From: Bradyrhizobium erythrophlei
GTDB taxonomy: Bacteria > Pseudomonadota > Alphaproteobacteria > Rhizobiales > Xanthobacteraceae
NCBI RefSeq assembly: GCF_900129425.1
Contig: NZ_LT670817.1
Span: forward strand, 8,770,001-8,834,000
Direction of reading: 5' to 3'
Length of the DNA: 64,000 nt
Shown here: positions 42,932-50,824 of the stretch, one piece after another
Position numbering within the stretch: the first letter of the stretch is position 1
Layout: each line of letters starts with the position of its first letter
Notes under the pieces: generated by a model
The model's database searches: none
What the model was told of the DNA's origin: nothing
What the model saw: the letters and a program-made list of their open reading frames with translations, nothing else
Translations under genes and position numbers: made by a program

Positions 42932-43081
42932 CGGCGATGTCCGCGGCGGTCGTCTCCGCCAGCAGGCGCAATACCACGCCTTCGACCGCGTCGTGACGCC
43001 GGTCAGGCCACGTTCCTGCGGCAGCGTGGCAGCCGTCTGGCTCTCGGCACGATCGCGGGCGATATCTGAGGTGCGGGCATG

Positions 43082-43564
43082 CTACGAGATCGCAAGGATC
43101 TCAAGTTCTTGACCGGATGCACCGACGACATCCCCAACGGCTTTGCCCATCAGAAGCCTTGCTACCGGGGATACGAAGGAAATAGACCCGGCCTTGGGGT
43201 CCGCTTCATCCTCTCCCACGATACGATATTTCTGTACGCGCCCATCGTCGCGCCTGAAGGTCACCGTGCTGCCAAAGGCAACAGTGTCAGTTGACGCCGG
43301 GTCGGGGATGACCTGAGCCGTCCGAACTCTGGCCGCAAAGTAGCGCGCATCACGCAATGGGGTTGCTGCTTGCCGCCGCCGTTCATTCACGTCTTCGATC
43401 TTCTGCGCCGTCTCGTACGCCTCGCGAGCCTGGTGGAGTTGAAATTCCAGAGACGTCAATCCCGCTTGCGTAACAAAGTTCGGGTGAGGTGAAACCGGGC
43501 GGTCGGGCAGCAGCGTCTCCGACGCTGTTTCGGCACTGTCTTCCTTGGTGAAGGCAACGCTCAA
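43082..43564 (-). CDS. GreA/GreB-family transcription elongation factor-like protein
   Basis: A 160-residue protein with the GreA layout: an N-terminal coiled-coil region (about 30-85) and a C-terminal FKBP-like domain with VAFGSTVTFRRDDG, YRIVGEDEADPKAGSIS and SPVARLLMGKAVGDVV, which are near-consensus. The coil looks shorter than in E. coli GreA and its acidic tip reads IEDVNE, so activity on backtracked RNA polymerase is uncertain. Such short Gre-like proteins are common in rhizobia. It lies downstream of and convergent with rocD. Confidence 0.85.
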   Translation of the reverse strand: MSVAFTKEDSAETASETLLPDRPVSPHPNFVTQAGLTSLEFQLHQAREAYETAQKIEDVNERRRQAATPLRDARYFAARVRTAQVIPDPASTDTVAFGSTVTFRRDDGRVQKYRIVGEDEADPKAGSISFVSPVARLLMGKAVGDVVGASGQELEILAIS

Positions 43565-43602
43565 CTCGGACTCCTTTTAACTCAGATATGGTCAGTCGCT
43601 CG

Positions 43603-44625
43603 TCAGCGCCACCCCAGGGCCGGAGCGACGTGGGTCAGAATCGCTTCGACCACATGCGCGTTGTAGGCAACGCCCAATTGGTTGGGGACGGTCAGCAGCA
43701 GCGTGTCGGCCTCGACAATAGCTTCGTCCATCCTGAGCTGCTCGATGAGTATATCCGGCTCGGCGGCATAACTACGGCCGAAGATCGCCCGGGTGTTCTC
43801 GTCGATGAATCCGATCTGGTCGTTATCTTCGCGCCCGCGCCCGAAATAGGTGCGATCACGATCGTCCATCAGCGCGAAGATGCTGCGGCTGACTGAGACC
43901 CGCGGCTCGCGGGCATGGCCCGCCTCCTTCCAGGCGGCGCGGTAGGCCCGGATCTGGGCAGCCTGCTGGACATGGAAGGCCTCGCCCGTTTCGTCGTTCT
44001 TGAGGGTCGAGCTCTGCAGGTTCATCCCGAGTTTTGCTGCCCAGATCGCCGTGGCGTTCGAACTGGCGCCCCACCAAATCCGGTCGCGCAGGCCGTCGGA
44101 ATGGGGTTCCAGACGCAGCAGCCCGGGCGGATTTGGAAACATGGGTCGCGGATTGGGCCGGGCGAAGCCTTCACCGCGCAGCAGATCGAAGAAGACCTTC
44201 GCATGACGCCGCCCCATGTCGGCGTCATTTTCGCCCTCAGCCGGCTGATAACCGAAATATCGCCAGCCATCGATCACCTGCTCGGGCGACCCTCTGCTGA
44301 TGCCTAGCTGCAGCCGCTGGCCGGCGATGAGATCGGCGGCCCCGGCGTCCTCGGCCATGTAGAACGGGTTCTCGTAGCGCATGTCGATCACAGCCGTGCC
44401 GATCTCGATGCGGCTGGTCTTCGCGCCGACGGCCGCCAGCAGCGGGAAAGGCGAGGCAAGCTGGCGGGCGAAGTGATGGACGCGAAAATAGGCCCCGTCC
44501 GCGCCCAATTCCTCGGCGGCAACGGCCAGGTCGATGGATTGCAGGAGCGTGTCCGCCGCCGAGCGGGTCTGTGATTGCGACGAGGGCGTCCAGTGCCCGA
44601 ATGAGAGGAAGCCGATCTTCTTCAT
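43603..44625 (-). CDS. LLM class flavin-dependent oxidoreductase
   Basis: A 340-residue luciferase-like (LLM) TIM-barrel flavoprotein. Typical stretches are LAVAAEELGADGAYFRVHHF, LLAAVGAKTSRIEIGTAVI, LIAGQRLQLGISRGSPEQV and WWGASSNATAIWAAKLGMN. The enzymes use reduced FMN or F420 to oxidise small molecules, including alkanesulfonates and nitrilotriacetate. The substrate is unknown. The gene is alone on the minus strand; a 322-bp AT-rich gap separates it from the sdh operon. Confidence 0.88.
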   Translation of the reverse strand: MKKIGFLSFGHWTPSSQSQTRSAADTLLQSIDLAVAAEELGADGAYFRVHHFARQLASPFPLLAAVGAKTSRIEIGTAVIDMRYENPFYMAEDAGAADLIAGQRLQLGISRGSPEQVIDGWRYFGYQPAEGENDADMGRRHAKVFFDLLRGEGFARPNPRPMFPNPPGLLRLEPHSDGLRDRIWWGASSNATAIWAAKLGMNLQSSTLKNDETGEAFHVQQAAQIRAYRAAWKEAGHAREPRVSVSRSIFALMDDRDRTYFGRGREDNDQIGFIDENTRAIFGRSYAAEPDILIEQLRMDEAIVEADTLLLTVPNQLGVAYNAHVVEAILTHVAPALGWR

Positions 44626-44947
44626 GCGGGCAACCTATTGCTATCCGGGTTGGTTTGCGACCGTCGTCGTGCTGTCCCGTGCGGATTTCCGGGCCACGCC
44701 ACCTAAGACGGTTGTCATCGTAGGTGTTGTGAGGATGCCGAGGATCAAGCTCGCCGACGAAGCCTGCGCCCTTCAGCAAAAGCTCATCGTTGAGCCGCCT
44801 AATCGCGTCGAGCGCGCATGTTGAGCATCGAACAAGTCTCAGCCTGAACAAAGAACATTATTGTTCAGGAAGAACTATATTGTCCAAGAACAGCTATTCT
44901 AAGAACAGTTATATTGTCTCCAGACACTTCGCTATTACAGCGAAGCG
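44626..44947. other. 322-bp AT-rich gap with a repeat patch
   Basis: No gene is seen here. The part 44843-44920 holds an inverted repeat and four AAGAACA-type tandem units and is clearly AT-richer than the rest of the window. The short frame 44790-45056 crosses into sdhB and lacks a ribosome site. The left end carries the leader of the LLM gene. Confidence 0.6.
44843..44920. repeat. AT-rich hairpin plus AAGAACA tandem units
   Basis: CCTGAACA (44843-44850) and TGTTCAGG (44862-44869) are exact inverted repeats. Four tandem units of about 15-20 bp begin at 44851, 44870, 44886 and 44901 with the consensus AAGAACA-ATATTGTCC. The patch lies 27 bp beyond the sdhB stop. Confidence 0.6.
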
Positions 44948-45733
44948 CTACATCTGCCGCTCGACCATCTTGAACTTGAGTTCGGCAATCGCCTCGGAAG
45001 GATTGAGACCCTTCGGGCAGGCCTTGGCGCAGTTCATGATGGTGTGGCAGCGATAGAGCCGGAACGGGTCTTCGAGATTGTCGAGCCGCTCGCCGGTAGC
45101 TTCGTCGCGGCTGTCCTTGACCCAGCGGGTCGCCTGCAGCAGTGCGGCGGGTCCGAGGAAACGGTCGCTGGTCCACCAATAGCTCGGGCATGAGGTCGAG
45201 CAGCAGGCGCAGAGAATGCATTCGTAGAGGCCGTCGAGTTTTTCGCGGTCCTCGTGGCTCTGCCGCCATTCCTTTTGCGGCGTCGGCGAGGTGGTCTTCA
45301 GCCACGGCTCGATCGAGGCATATTGCGCGTAGAAATTGGTGAGGTCGGGCACCAGGTCCTTTACCACCGGCTGATGCGGCAGCGGATTGATCTTCACCGC
45401 GCCGCCCGAGGCCACATCGTGCATCGACTTGGTGCAGGCCAGCGTGTTCTGGCCGTCGATATTCATGGCGCAGGAGCCGCAGACGCCTTCGCGGCAGGAG
45501 CGGCGGAACGTCAGCGTCGGGTCGATGTGGTTCTTGATCCAGATCAGCCCGTCCAGCACCATCGGGCCGCAATCATTGGTGTCGATGTAATAAGTATCGA
45601 CGCTGGGATTTTTGCCGTCGTCCGGATTCCAGCGATAGACCCTGAATTCGCGCGTCTCGGTCGCGGCAGCCGGCTTCGGCCAGGTCTTGCCGCCGCTGAT
45701 CCTTGAATTTTTCGGCAGTGCGAATTCAACCAT
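44948..45733 (-). CDS. sdhB: succinate dehydrogenase iron-sulfur subunit
   Basis: A 261-residue Fe-S subunit of complex II that carries electrons from FAD to ubiquinone at the inner membrane. The [2Fe-2S] ligands lie in SCREGVCGSC, the [4Fe-4S] in CILCACCSTSCPSYW, and the [3Fe-4S] in CHTIMNCAKACPKGL. It is the last gene of sdhCDAB, separated from sdhA by 108 bp that hold a diverged palindromic repeat. Confidence 0.97.
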   Translation of the reverse strand: MVEFALPKNSRISGGKTWPKPAAATETREFRVYRWNPDDGKNPSVDTYYIDTNDCGPMVLDGLIWIKNHIDPTLTFRRSCREGVCGSCAMNIDGQNTLACTKSMHDVASGGAVKINPLPHQPVVKDLVPDLTNFYAQYASIEPWLKTTSPTPQKEWRQSHEDREKLDGLYECILCACCSTSCPSYWWTSDRFLGPAALLQATRWVKDSRDEATGERLDNLEDPFRLYRCHTIMNCAKACPKGLNPSEAIAELKFKMVERQM

Positions 45734-45758
45734 TTGTCTTGCCCTTGCGGTTCACCCC

Positions 45759-45835
45759 GTCGTCGCCGGCCGTGAGCCGGCAATTCATCTGGCGAACAAG
45801 GATGGATGCGCGGGGTCGAGCCCGCGCATGATGAG
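45759..45835. repeat. family-3-like repeat inside the sdh operon
   Basis: The left lobe cgccggccgtgagccggc and the right lobe gcgcggggtcgagcccgcgc are joined by a linker and bounded by palindromic CGTCGTC and GATGAGG edges. It lies wholly within the sdhA-sdhB gap of 108 bp. It is a diverged relative of the repeats at 908 and 16430. Confidence 0.65.
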
Positions 45836-45841
45836 GTAGGC

Positions 45842-47677
45842 TCAGTATACCCGCGCTTTCGGCGGGATGTACTGAACGTCATTGGTCATGGTGTAGTCGT
45901 GCACCGGGCGATAATCGATGGAGGTTTCGCCGCCCCCGTCGATCCACGCCAGCGTGTGCTTCATCCAGTTCTTGTCGTCGCGATTGGGAAAATCCTCGCG
46001 CGCGTGCGCGCCGCGGCTTTCCGAGCGGTTCACCGCGGAATCCATCGTCACCACCGCCTGCACGATCAGATTGTCGAACTCCAGCGTTTCGACCAGGTCC
46101 GAATTCCAGGTCAGCGAGCGGTCGGTCACCGAGATGTCGCTGATGCCGCCATGCACCTTGTGAATCAGGTTGTGGCCTTCGTTCAGCACCTCGCCGGTGC
46201 GGAACACCGCGCAATTGTTCTGCATCACATGCTGCATGCTGTCGCGGAGTTTTGCGGTCGGCGTGCCGCCTGAGGCGTAGCGGTAATGGTCGAGGCGCCC
46301 GAGAGCCTTGTCGGCCGAACCCGCCGGCAGTTCCGGCTGACTGCCGTTCGGCGTCAGCTTTTCGGCGCAGCGCAGTGCCGCGGCGCGGCCGAAAACCACG
46401 AGATCGATCAGCGAATTGGAGCCGAGCCGGTTGGCGCCATGCACCGAGACGCAGGCGGCTTCGCCGAGCGCCATCAGGCCGGGCACGATGGCGTTGTCGT
46501 CGCCGTCTTTCTTGGTCAGCACTTCGCCATGAAAATTGGTGGGAATGCCGCCCATGTTGTAGTGCACCGTCGGCGTGATCGGGATCGGCTCGCGGGTGAC
46601 GTCGACATTGGCAAAGATCTTGGCCGACTCGGAAATGCCCGGCAGACGCTCCTGCAGCACCTTCGGATCGAGATGATCGAGATGCAGGAAGATGTGGTCC
46701 TTCTTCTTGCCGACGCCGCGGCCTTCGCGGATCTCGATGGTCATCGCGCGCGACACGACATCGCGTGATGCGAGGTCCTTCGCCGACGGCGCGTAGCGCT
46801 CCATGAAGCGCTCGCCTTCCGAATTGACGAGATAGCCGCCTTCGCCGCGCGCGCCCTCGGTGACGAGGCATCCCGAACCGTAAATCCCTGTCGGGTGGAA
46901 CTGGACGAACTCCATGTCCTGCAGCGGCAGACCGGCGCGCAGCGCCATCGCGCCGCCGTCACCGGTGCAGGTGTGCGCCGAGGTGCAGGAGGCGTAGGCG
47001 CGGCCATAGCCCCCGGTCGCAAGGATCGTGGTCTGGGCGCGGAAACGATGCAGCGTGCCGTCGTCGAGTTTCAGCGCGATCACGCCACGGCAAGTCCCCT
47101 GGTCGTCCATGATCAGGTCGATGGCGAAAAACTCGATGTAGAATTCCGCGGCGTGGCGCAGCGCCTGGCCGTACATGGTGTGCAGCATGGCATGGCCGGT
47201 GCGATCGGCGGCGGCGCAGGTGCGCTGCGCCTGACCCTTGCCGTAATCCAGCGTCATGCCGCCGAACGGCCGCTGATAGATCTTGCCGTCTTCGGTGCGC
47301 GAGAACGGCACGCCCCAATGTTCGAGCTCGTAGACCGCTTCGGGCGCGTTGCGCACCATATATTCGATGGCGTCCTGATCCCCCAGCCAGTCCGACCCCT
47401 TGACGGTGTCGTACATATGCCAGCGCCAGTTGTCCTCGTGCATGTTGCCGAGTGCCGCCGAGATGCCGCCCTGGGCTGCGACCGTATGCGAGCGGGTCGG
47501 AAATACCTTGGTGATGCAGGCGGTGCGCAGGCCGGCCTCGCTGCAGCCGACCACGGCGCGCAGACCGGCGCCGCCGGCGCCGACCACGACGACGTCGTAG
47601 GTATGGTCCTCAATCGGATAGGCATGGCCACTGGTGGCGGCAGCGCCGCTGCCCTTGCCATTTCCGCCTCCGGCCAT
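45842..47677 (-). CDS. sdhA: succinate dehydrogenase flavoprotein subunit
   Basis: A 611-residue catalytic subunit of complex II that oxidises succinate to fumarate with covalent FAD. The start of the FAD domain reads DVVVVGAGGAGLRAV. The FAD-linking region is SHTVAAQGGISAALGN (flavin-His), and the active-site segments PTGIYGSGCLVTEGARGEGG and HGANRLGSNSLIDLVVFGRAA follow. The C-terminal YRPVHDYTM signature is present. It starts three bases after sdhD ends. Confidence 0.98.
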   Translation of the reverse strand: MAGGGNGKGSGAAATSGHAYPIEDHTYDVVVVGAGGAGLRAVVGCSEAGLRTACITKVFPTRSHTVAAQGGISAALGNMHEDNWRWHMYDTVKGSDWLGDQDAIEYMVRNAPEAVYELEHWGVPFSRTEDGKIYQRPFGGMTLDYGKGQAQRTCAAADRTGHAMLHTMYGQALRHAAEFYIEFFAIDLIMDDQGTCRGVIALKLDDGTLHRFRAQTTILATGGYGRAYASCTSAHTCTGDGGAMALRAGLPLQDMEFVQFHPTGIYGSGCLVTEGARGEGGYLVNSEGERFMERYAPSAKDLASRDVVSRAMTIEIREGRGVGKKKDHIFLHLDHLDPKVLQERLPGISESAKIFANVDVTREPIPITPTVHYNMGGIPTNFHGEVLTKKDGDDNAIVPGLMALGEAACVSVHGANRLGSNSLIDLVVFGRAAALRCAEKLTPNGSQPELPAGSADKALGRLDHYRYASGGTPTAKLRDSMQHVMQNNCAVFRTGEVLNEGHNLIHKVHGGISDISVTDRSLTWNSDLVETLEFDNLIVQAVVTMDSAVNRSESRGAHAREDFPNRDDKNWMKHTLAWIDGGGETSIDYRPVHDYTMTNDVQYIPPKARVY

Positions 47678-47680
47678 GGG

Positions 47681-48088
47681 TTACACTCCAGATGACAGTT
47701 TGAGAATGGCGTAGATCGAGATCAACGCCACCGCGACCGAGAAGAAATTGTTCGCCATGATGACGGCGAGCTTCAGTTTTTCGTTTCGCACATAGTCCTC
47801 GATTACCACCTGCATGCCGATCTTCATGTGCCAGGCGCTGGCGACGATGAACAGCAGCAGGACGATGGCGACCAGCGGCGAACCCAGGATTTGCGCGGCG
47901 CCGGCCTGGTTGCGGCCCAGCAGCATCATCACCACCACGATGACCGGCACCATCAGCAGCACCATCGCCACCGCGGTGAGGCGCTGGCGCCAGAAATCAG
48001 AGGTGCCGGAATGCGAGGCGCCGAGGTTGCGGACCCGGCCGAGCGGCGTGCGCATGGATTTCGGGACGTCGGAATTCAGCGCGGTCAT
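47681..48088 (-). CDS. sdhD: succinate dehydrogenase membrane anchor subunit
   Basis: A 135-residue subunit with three membrane helices (about 32-55, 62-86 and 105-130) that anchors the complex and shares the haem b and ubiquinone site. The segment VVIEDYVRNEKLK (with the quinone-contacting Tyr/Arg) is typical. It overlaps sdhC by four bases (ATGA), a sign of translational coupling. Confidence 0.93.
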   Translation of the reverse strand: MTALNSDVPKSMRTPLGRVRNLGASHSGTSDFWRQRLTAVAMVLLMVPVIVVVMMLLGRNQAGAAQILGSPLVAIVLLLFIVASAWHMKIGMQVVIEDYVRNEKLKLAVIMANNFFSVAVALISIYAILKLSSGV

Positions 48089-48483
48089 CGTCCGCCTCCG
48101 ATCGCGTAAGCCGCGATCCACAGCACCACCGTCAGCGAGATGCCGCCGATCAGCGCGCCCCAGGTCAGCGCCTCGCGTTCGCTTGGCTTGAAACCATAGC
48201 CGAGATCCCAGATCAGATGCCGGATGCCGCTGAGCAGATGATGCATCAGCGCCCAAGTATAGCCGAATACGATCAGGCGGCCGATGAAGCTGCCGGTAAA
48301 GGCCTGCACGCTGGCATAGGCGGCGGGGCCCGAAGCCGCCGCGAGCAGCCACCACGCCAGCAGCAGGGTGCCGAAATACAGCGCCACGCCGGTGGCGCGA
48401 TGGACGATGGAAAGCGCCATCGTCAGGGTCCAGCGGTAGGTCTGCAGGTGTGGCGAAAGCGGTCGTTCGATCCTGGCGGTCAT
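48085..48483 (-). CDS. sdhC: succinate dehydrogenase cytochrome b556 subunit
   Basis: A 132-residue three-helix subunit. SPHLQTYRWTLTMALSIVHRA holds the conserved Ser/Arg quinone-site pattern, and the second conserved part is TWALMHHLLSGIRHLIWDLG with the haem-ligand His. Its end overlaps the sdhD start. A GTG at 48513 with AGGGGT before it would add ten residues and is a real alternative. It is the promoter-proximal gene of sdhCDAB. Confidence 0.93.
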   Translation of the reverse strand: MTARIERPLSPHLQTYRWTLTMALSIVHRATGVALYFGTLLLAWWLLAAASGPAAYASVQAFTGSFIGRLIVFGYTWALMHHLLSGIRHLIWDLGYGFKPSEREALTWGALIGGISLTVVLWIAAYAIGGGR

Positions 48484-48733
48484 CGGCGGCTTTGACGGTT
48501 TGCGGGCCCACACAGGGACCCCTAGAGGGATCGCGGAAGACGAATCCTATTTACGAACTCGAAACAGCGAGTGCAACGGCGAAATCGACCTTTGCGAATG
48601 AATGTTCATAGCTTGAGATGAGCCCTGCAATCATGGGCATTGACAGTAACACTGCCCGTTTGGCTGATGCGACTGAAGCTCGATTCATGCCGCGCATTCG
48701 CGCCCAATGCACGGGCGCTGACGGGCGGGAACC

Positions 48734-49585
48734 ATGGTCGCGGGATTGAACGGCTCGGAACTTCTCCAACTGGCGCTTTTACTGGCGGCGGTGGGGGCGC
48801 TGTCGGGATTTCTCGCCGGCGTGTTCGGGGTCGGCGGGGGCGCCATTCTGGTACCGGTATTTTACGAATGCTTTCGGCTGGCCGGGGTGCCGCTGGAGGT
48901 GCGGATGCCGCTGTGCATCGGCACGTCGCTCGCCATCATCATTCCGACATCGATCCGCTCCTGGCGCGCCCATTACGCCAGAGGCGCGGTGGACATGGAA
49001 ATTCTCAGGGCATGGTGGCTGCCGGTTTTGATCGGCGTCATCGCCGGCAGCGTGACCGCGCGCTACGCGCCGGAGCGGCTGTTCAAGATCGTGTTCGTGA
49101 CGGTGGCCTATTCAGCGGCGGCGCGGCTGCTGCTGGCACGTGAGACCTGGAAGTTCGGCGACGATTTTCCGCGCGGACCGCTGATGAAAATCTACGGCTT
49201 CATCGTCGGGCTTCTTTCCACGCTGATGGGCATCGGCGGCGGCTTGTTCTCCAACCTGCTGATGACATTCTACGGCCGGCCGATCCATCAGGCGGTCGCG
49301 ACCTCGTCGGCGCTGGCGGTGCTGATCTCGATTCCCGGCGCGCTCGGCTATGTCTATGCCGGCTGGCCCGCGGCGGCGCTCCATCCTGAAGTCGTCGCGC
49401 TGCAATGGCCGTTTGCGATCGGTTACGTCTCGCTGATCGGTGCCGTGCTGGTCATGCCGACCAGCCTCCTGACCGCGCCGCTTGGCGTCAAAGCGGCGCA
49501 TGCAATGTCTAAGCGCACGCTGGAAATGGCGTTCGGCTGTTATCTGTTCATCGTCGGCAGCCGGTTTGTGATCAGCCTGCTGTAA
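48734..49585 (+). CDS. TauE/SafE family sulfite/anion exporter
   Basis: A 283-residue inner-membrane protein with about eight helices. The two TauE half-repeats carry GVFGVGGGAILVP and MGIGGGLFSNLLM. LDTS-like and PLG-type loop signatures (MPTSLLTAPLG) near the end match. The family exports sulfite or other organosulfur anions. The substrate is unknown. It is divergent from sdhC. AGG before ATG at 48734 is weak, but the protein is complete. Confidence 0.88.
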   Translation: MVAGLNGSELLQLALLLAAVGALSGFLAGVFGVGGGAILVPVFYECFRLAGVPLEVRMPLCIGTSLAIIIPTSIRSWRAHYARGAVDMEILRAWWLPVLIGVIAGSVTARYAPERLFKIVFVTVAYSAAARLLLARETWKFGDDFPRGPLMKIYGFIVGLLSTLMGIGGGLFSNLLMTFYGRPIHQAVATSSALAVLISIPGALGYVYAGWPAAALHPEVVALQWPFAIGYVSLIGAVLVMPTSLLTAPLGVKAAHAMSKRTLEMAFGCYLFIVGSRFVISLL

Positions 49586-49703
49586 CCCGAAGCGGGACAC
49601 CGGTTCCATCAGGGTTGCGGCGCACGGAGACCTGTCCGTATCGTTGTAATCCGCCGCGATTTGCATGAAAGTCCCGATGCCACAGGGCGTTCGGAGGACA
49701 TCC

Positions 49704-50690
49704 ATGAAACGGCGCGCGTTTATCACGCTGCTTGGCGGCGCGGCGGCGGGCGTGCCGTTCGCTGCAATTGCGCAGCAGGCAGGGAAGATCCCTGTCGTCG
49801 GCATATTGTGGCACGCCGGGACCGCCCAGGAGGAAGGGCCGAATTTCACGGCGGTGATCGAAGGATTCAAGGCCCTCGGTTACGTCGATGGGCAGAACAT
49901 CAGGTTCGAGCACCGCTTTCCCAATGAAACTCCCGAGCGGTTCAGAAGCATGGCGGCCGAACTGGTGTCGATGAGAGTCGATGTCCTCTTGAGCGTGGGT
50001 GTTACAGCGGCGCCTTACGCCAGAAGCGCGACATCGACGATCCCCATCGTCTTTACCCTCGTGGCAGACCCCGTTGCGAGCAAATTGGTCGATAGCCTCG
50101 CAAGGCCGGGAGGAAACGCGACGGGACTGACGTTGTTTGCAGCCGAGCTGGGCGCGAAACGGCTGGAACTTCTCAAAGAGGCCATCCCGGGACTGTCGCG
50201 CGTCGGATTGCTCATCAATCCGAACACTTCATTCTCCCGCCCCTACGTCGAAGAATCGAAAGCGGCTGCGGCCAAGCTGGGATTGACGCTGCAGACGTTC
50301 GAAGCGCGCGCGTTGGACGAACTGCCGCCGGCATTTGACATGGCGGCGAAAGCCGGCGTGCAGGCCATCAGCATAACCCCGGAGGGGGTATTCTATCAGG
50401 GACGCGCTGTTATCGCGAAGTTGGCGCTTTCGCGTGGCGTTGCGACCTGCGTGTGGTCGAAAGAAACCTTCGAGCCCGGCGCGTTCATGGCCTACGGACC
50501 CGACGTGTTAGAGATCCTCCGCCGCGCGGCGGTTTTCGTCGACAAAATCCTGAAGGGCGCCAAGCCTGCGGATCTTCCGGTGGAGGAGCCGACCAGATTC
50601 CAGCTCCTGATTGGCCTCAAAACGGCGAAAGCGATTGGTATCACCGTGCCGCCAACGCTGCTTCTGCGTGCTGACGAGGTGATCGAATGA
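49704..50690 (+). CDS. ABC transporter substrate-binding protein (DUF534/TrpX-like)
   Basis: A 328-residue periplasmic binding protein of the ABC_sub_bind family. The N-terminus MKRRAFITLLGGAA is a Tat-like signal. The core shows VVGILWHAGTAQE, FRSMAAELVSMRVDVLLSVG, STIPIVFTLVADPVASKLVDS and a conserved LARPGGNATGLT. TrpX-type members bind aromatic amino acids, but in Bradyrhizobium such proteins are numerous orphans. No permease or ATPase is beside it. GGAGGA at 49694-49699 supports the start. Confidence 0.88.
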   Translation: MKRRAFITLLGGAAAGVPFAAIAQQAGKIPVVGILWHAGTAQEEGPNFTAVIEGFKALGYVDGQNIRFEHRFPNETPERFRSMAAELVSMRVDVLLSVGVTAAPYARSATSTIPIVFTLVADPVASKLVDSLARPGGNATGLTLFAAELGAKRLELLKEAIPGLSRVGLLINPNTSFSRPYVEESKAAAAKLGLTLQTFEARALDELPPAFDMAAKAGVQAISITPEGVFYQGRAVIAKLALSRGVATCVWSKETFEPGAFMAYGPDVLEILRRAAVFVDKILKGAKPADLPVEEPTRFQLLIGLKTAKAIGITVPPTLLLRADEVIE

Positions 50691-50698
50691 GGACCTGA

Positions 50699-50820
50699 CC
50701 TCATCCTGAGGAGCCGCCAACGGGTCCGCGCGAAGCGCGGCCCGATGACAGGCTCCGCGGCGTCTCGAAGGATGGCCTCATGGTTCGTGACGGCGCAAGT
50801 GCGCCTCCTCACCATGAGGG
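50699..50820. repeat. family-5 palindromic repeat
   Basis: It starts cctcatcctgaggag and ends ctcctcaccatgaggg, an imperfect inverted pair. The interior contains gtccgcgcgaagcgcggcc and gtctcgaaggatgg. A related copy lies at 53238-53332. It separates the convergent binding-protein and matB genes. Confidence 0.75.
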
Positions 50821-50824
50821 ACGA

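Noticed and set aside
44851..44920. CRISPR array
   Set aside because: Units are too short and too variable, lack unique spacers, and no cas gene is present.
44790..45056. Short plus-strand frame near sdhB
   Set aside because: It has no ribosome site and overlaps sdhB and the AT-rich repeat.
48484..48513. GTG-start extension of sdhC
   Set aside because: It is possible because AGGGGT precedes it, but MTARIERP at 48483 matches the remembered Bradyrhizobium SdhC start. It is listed as an alternative only.
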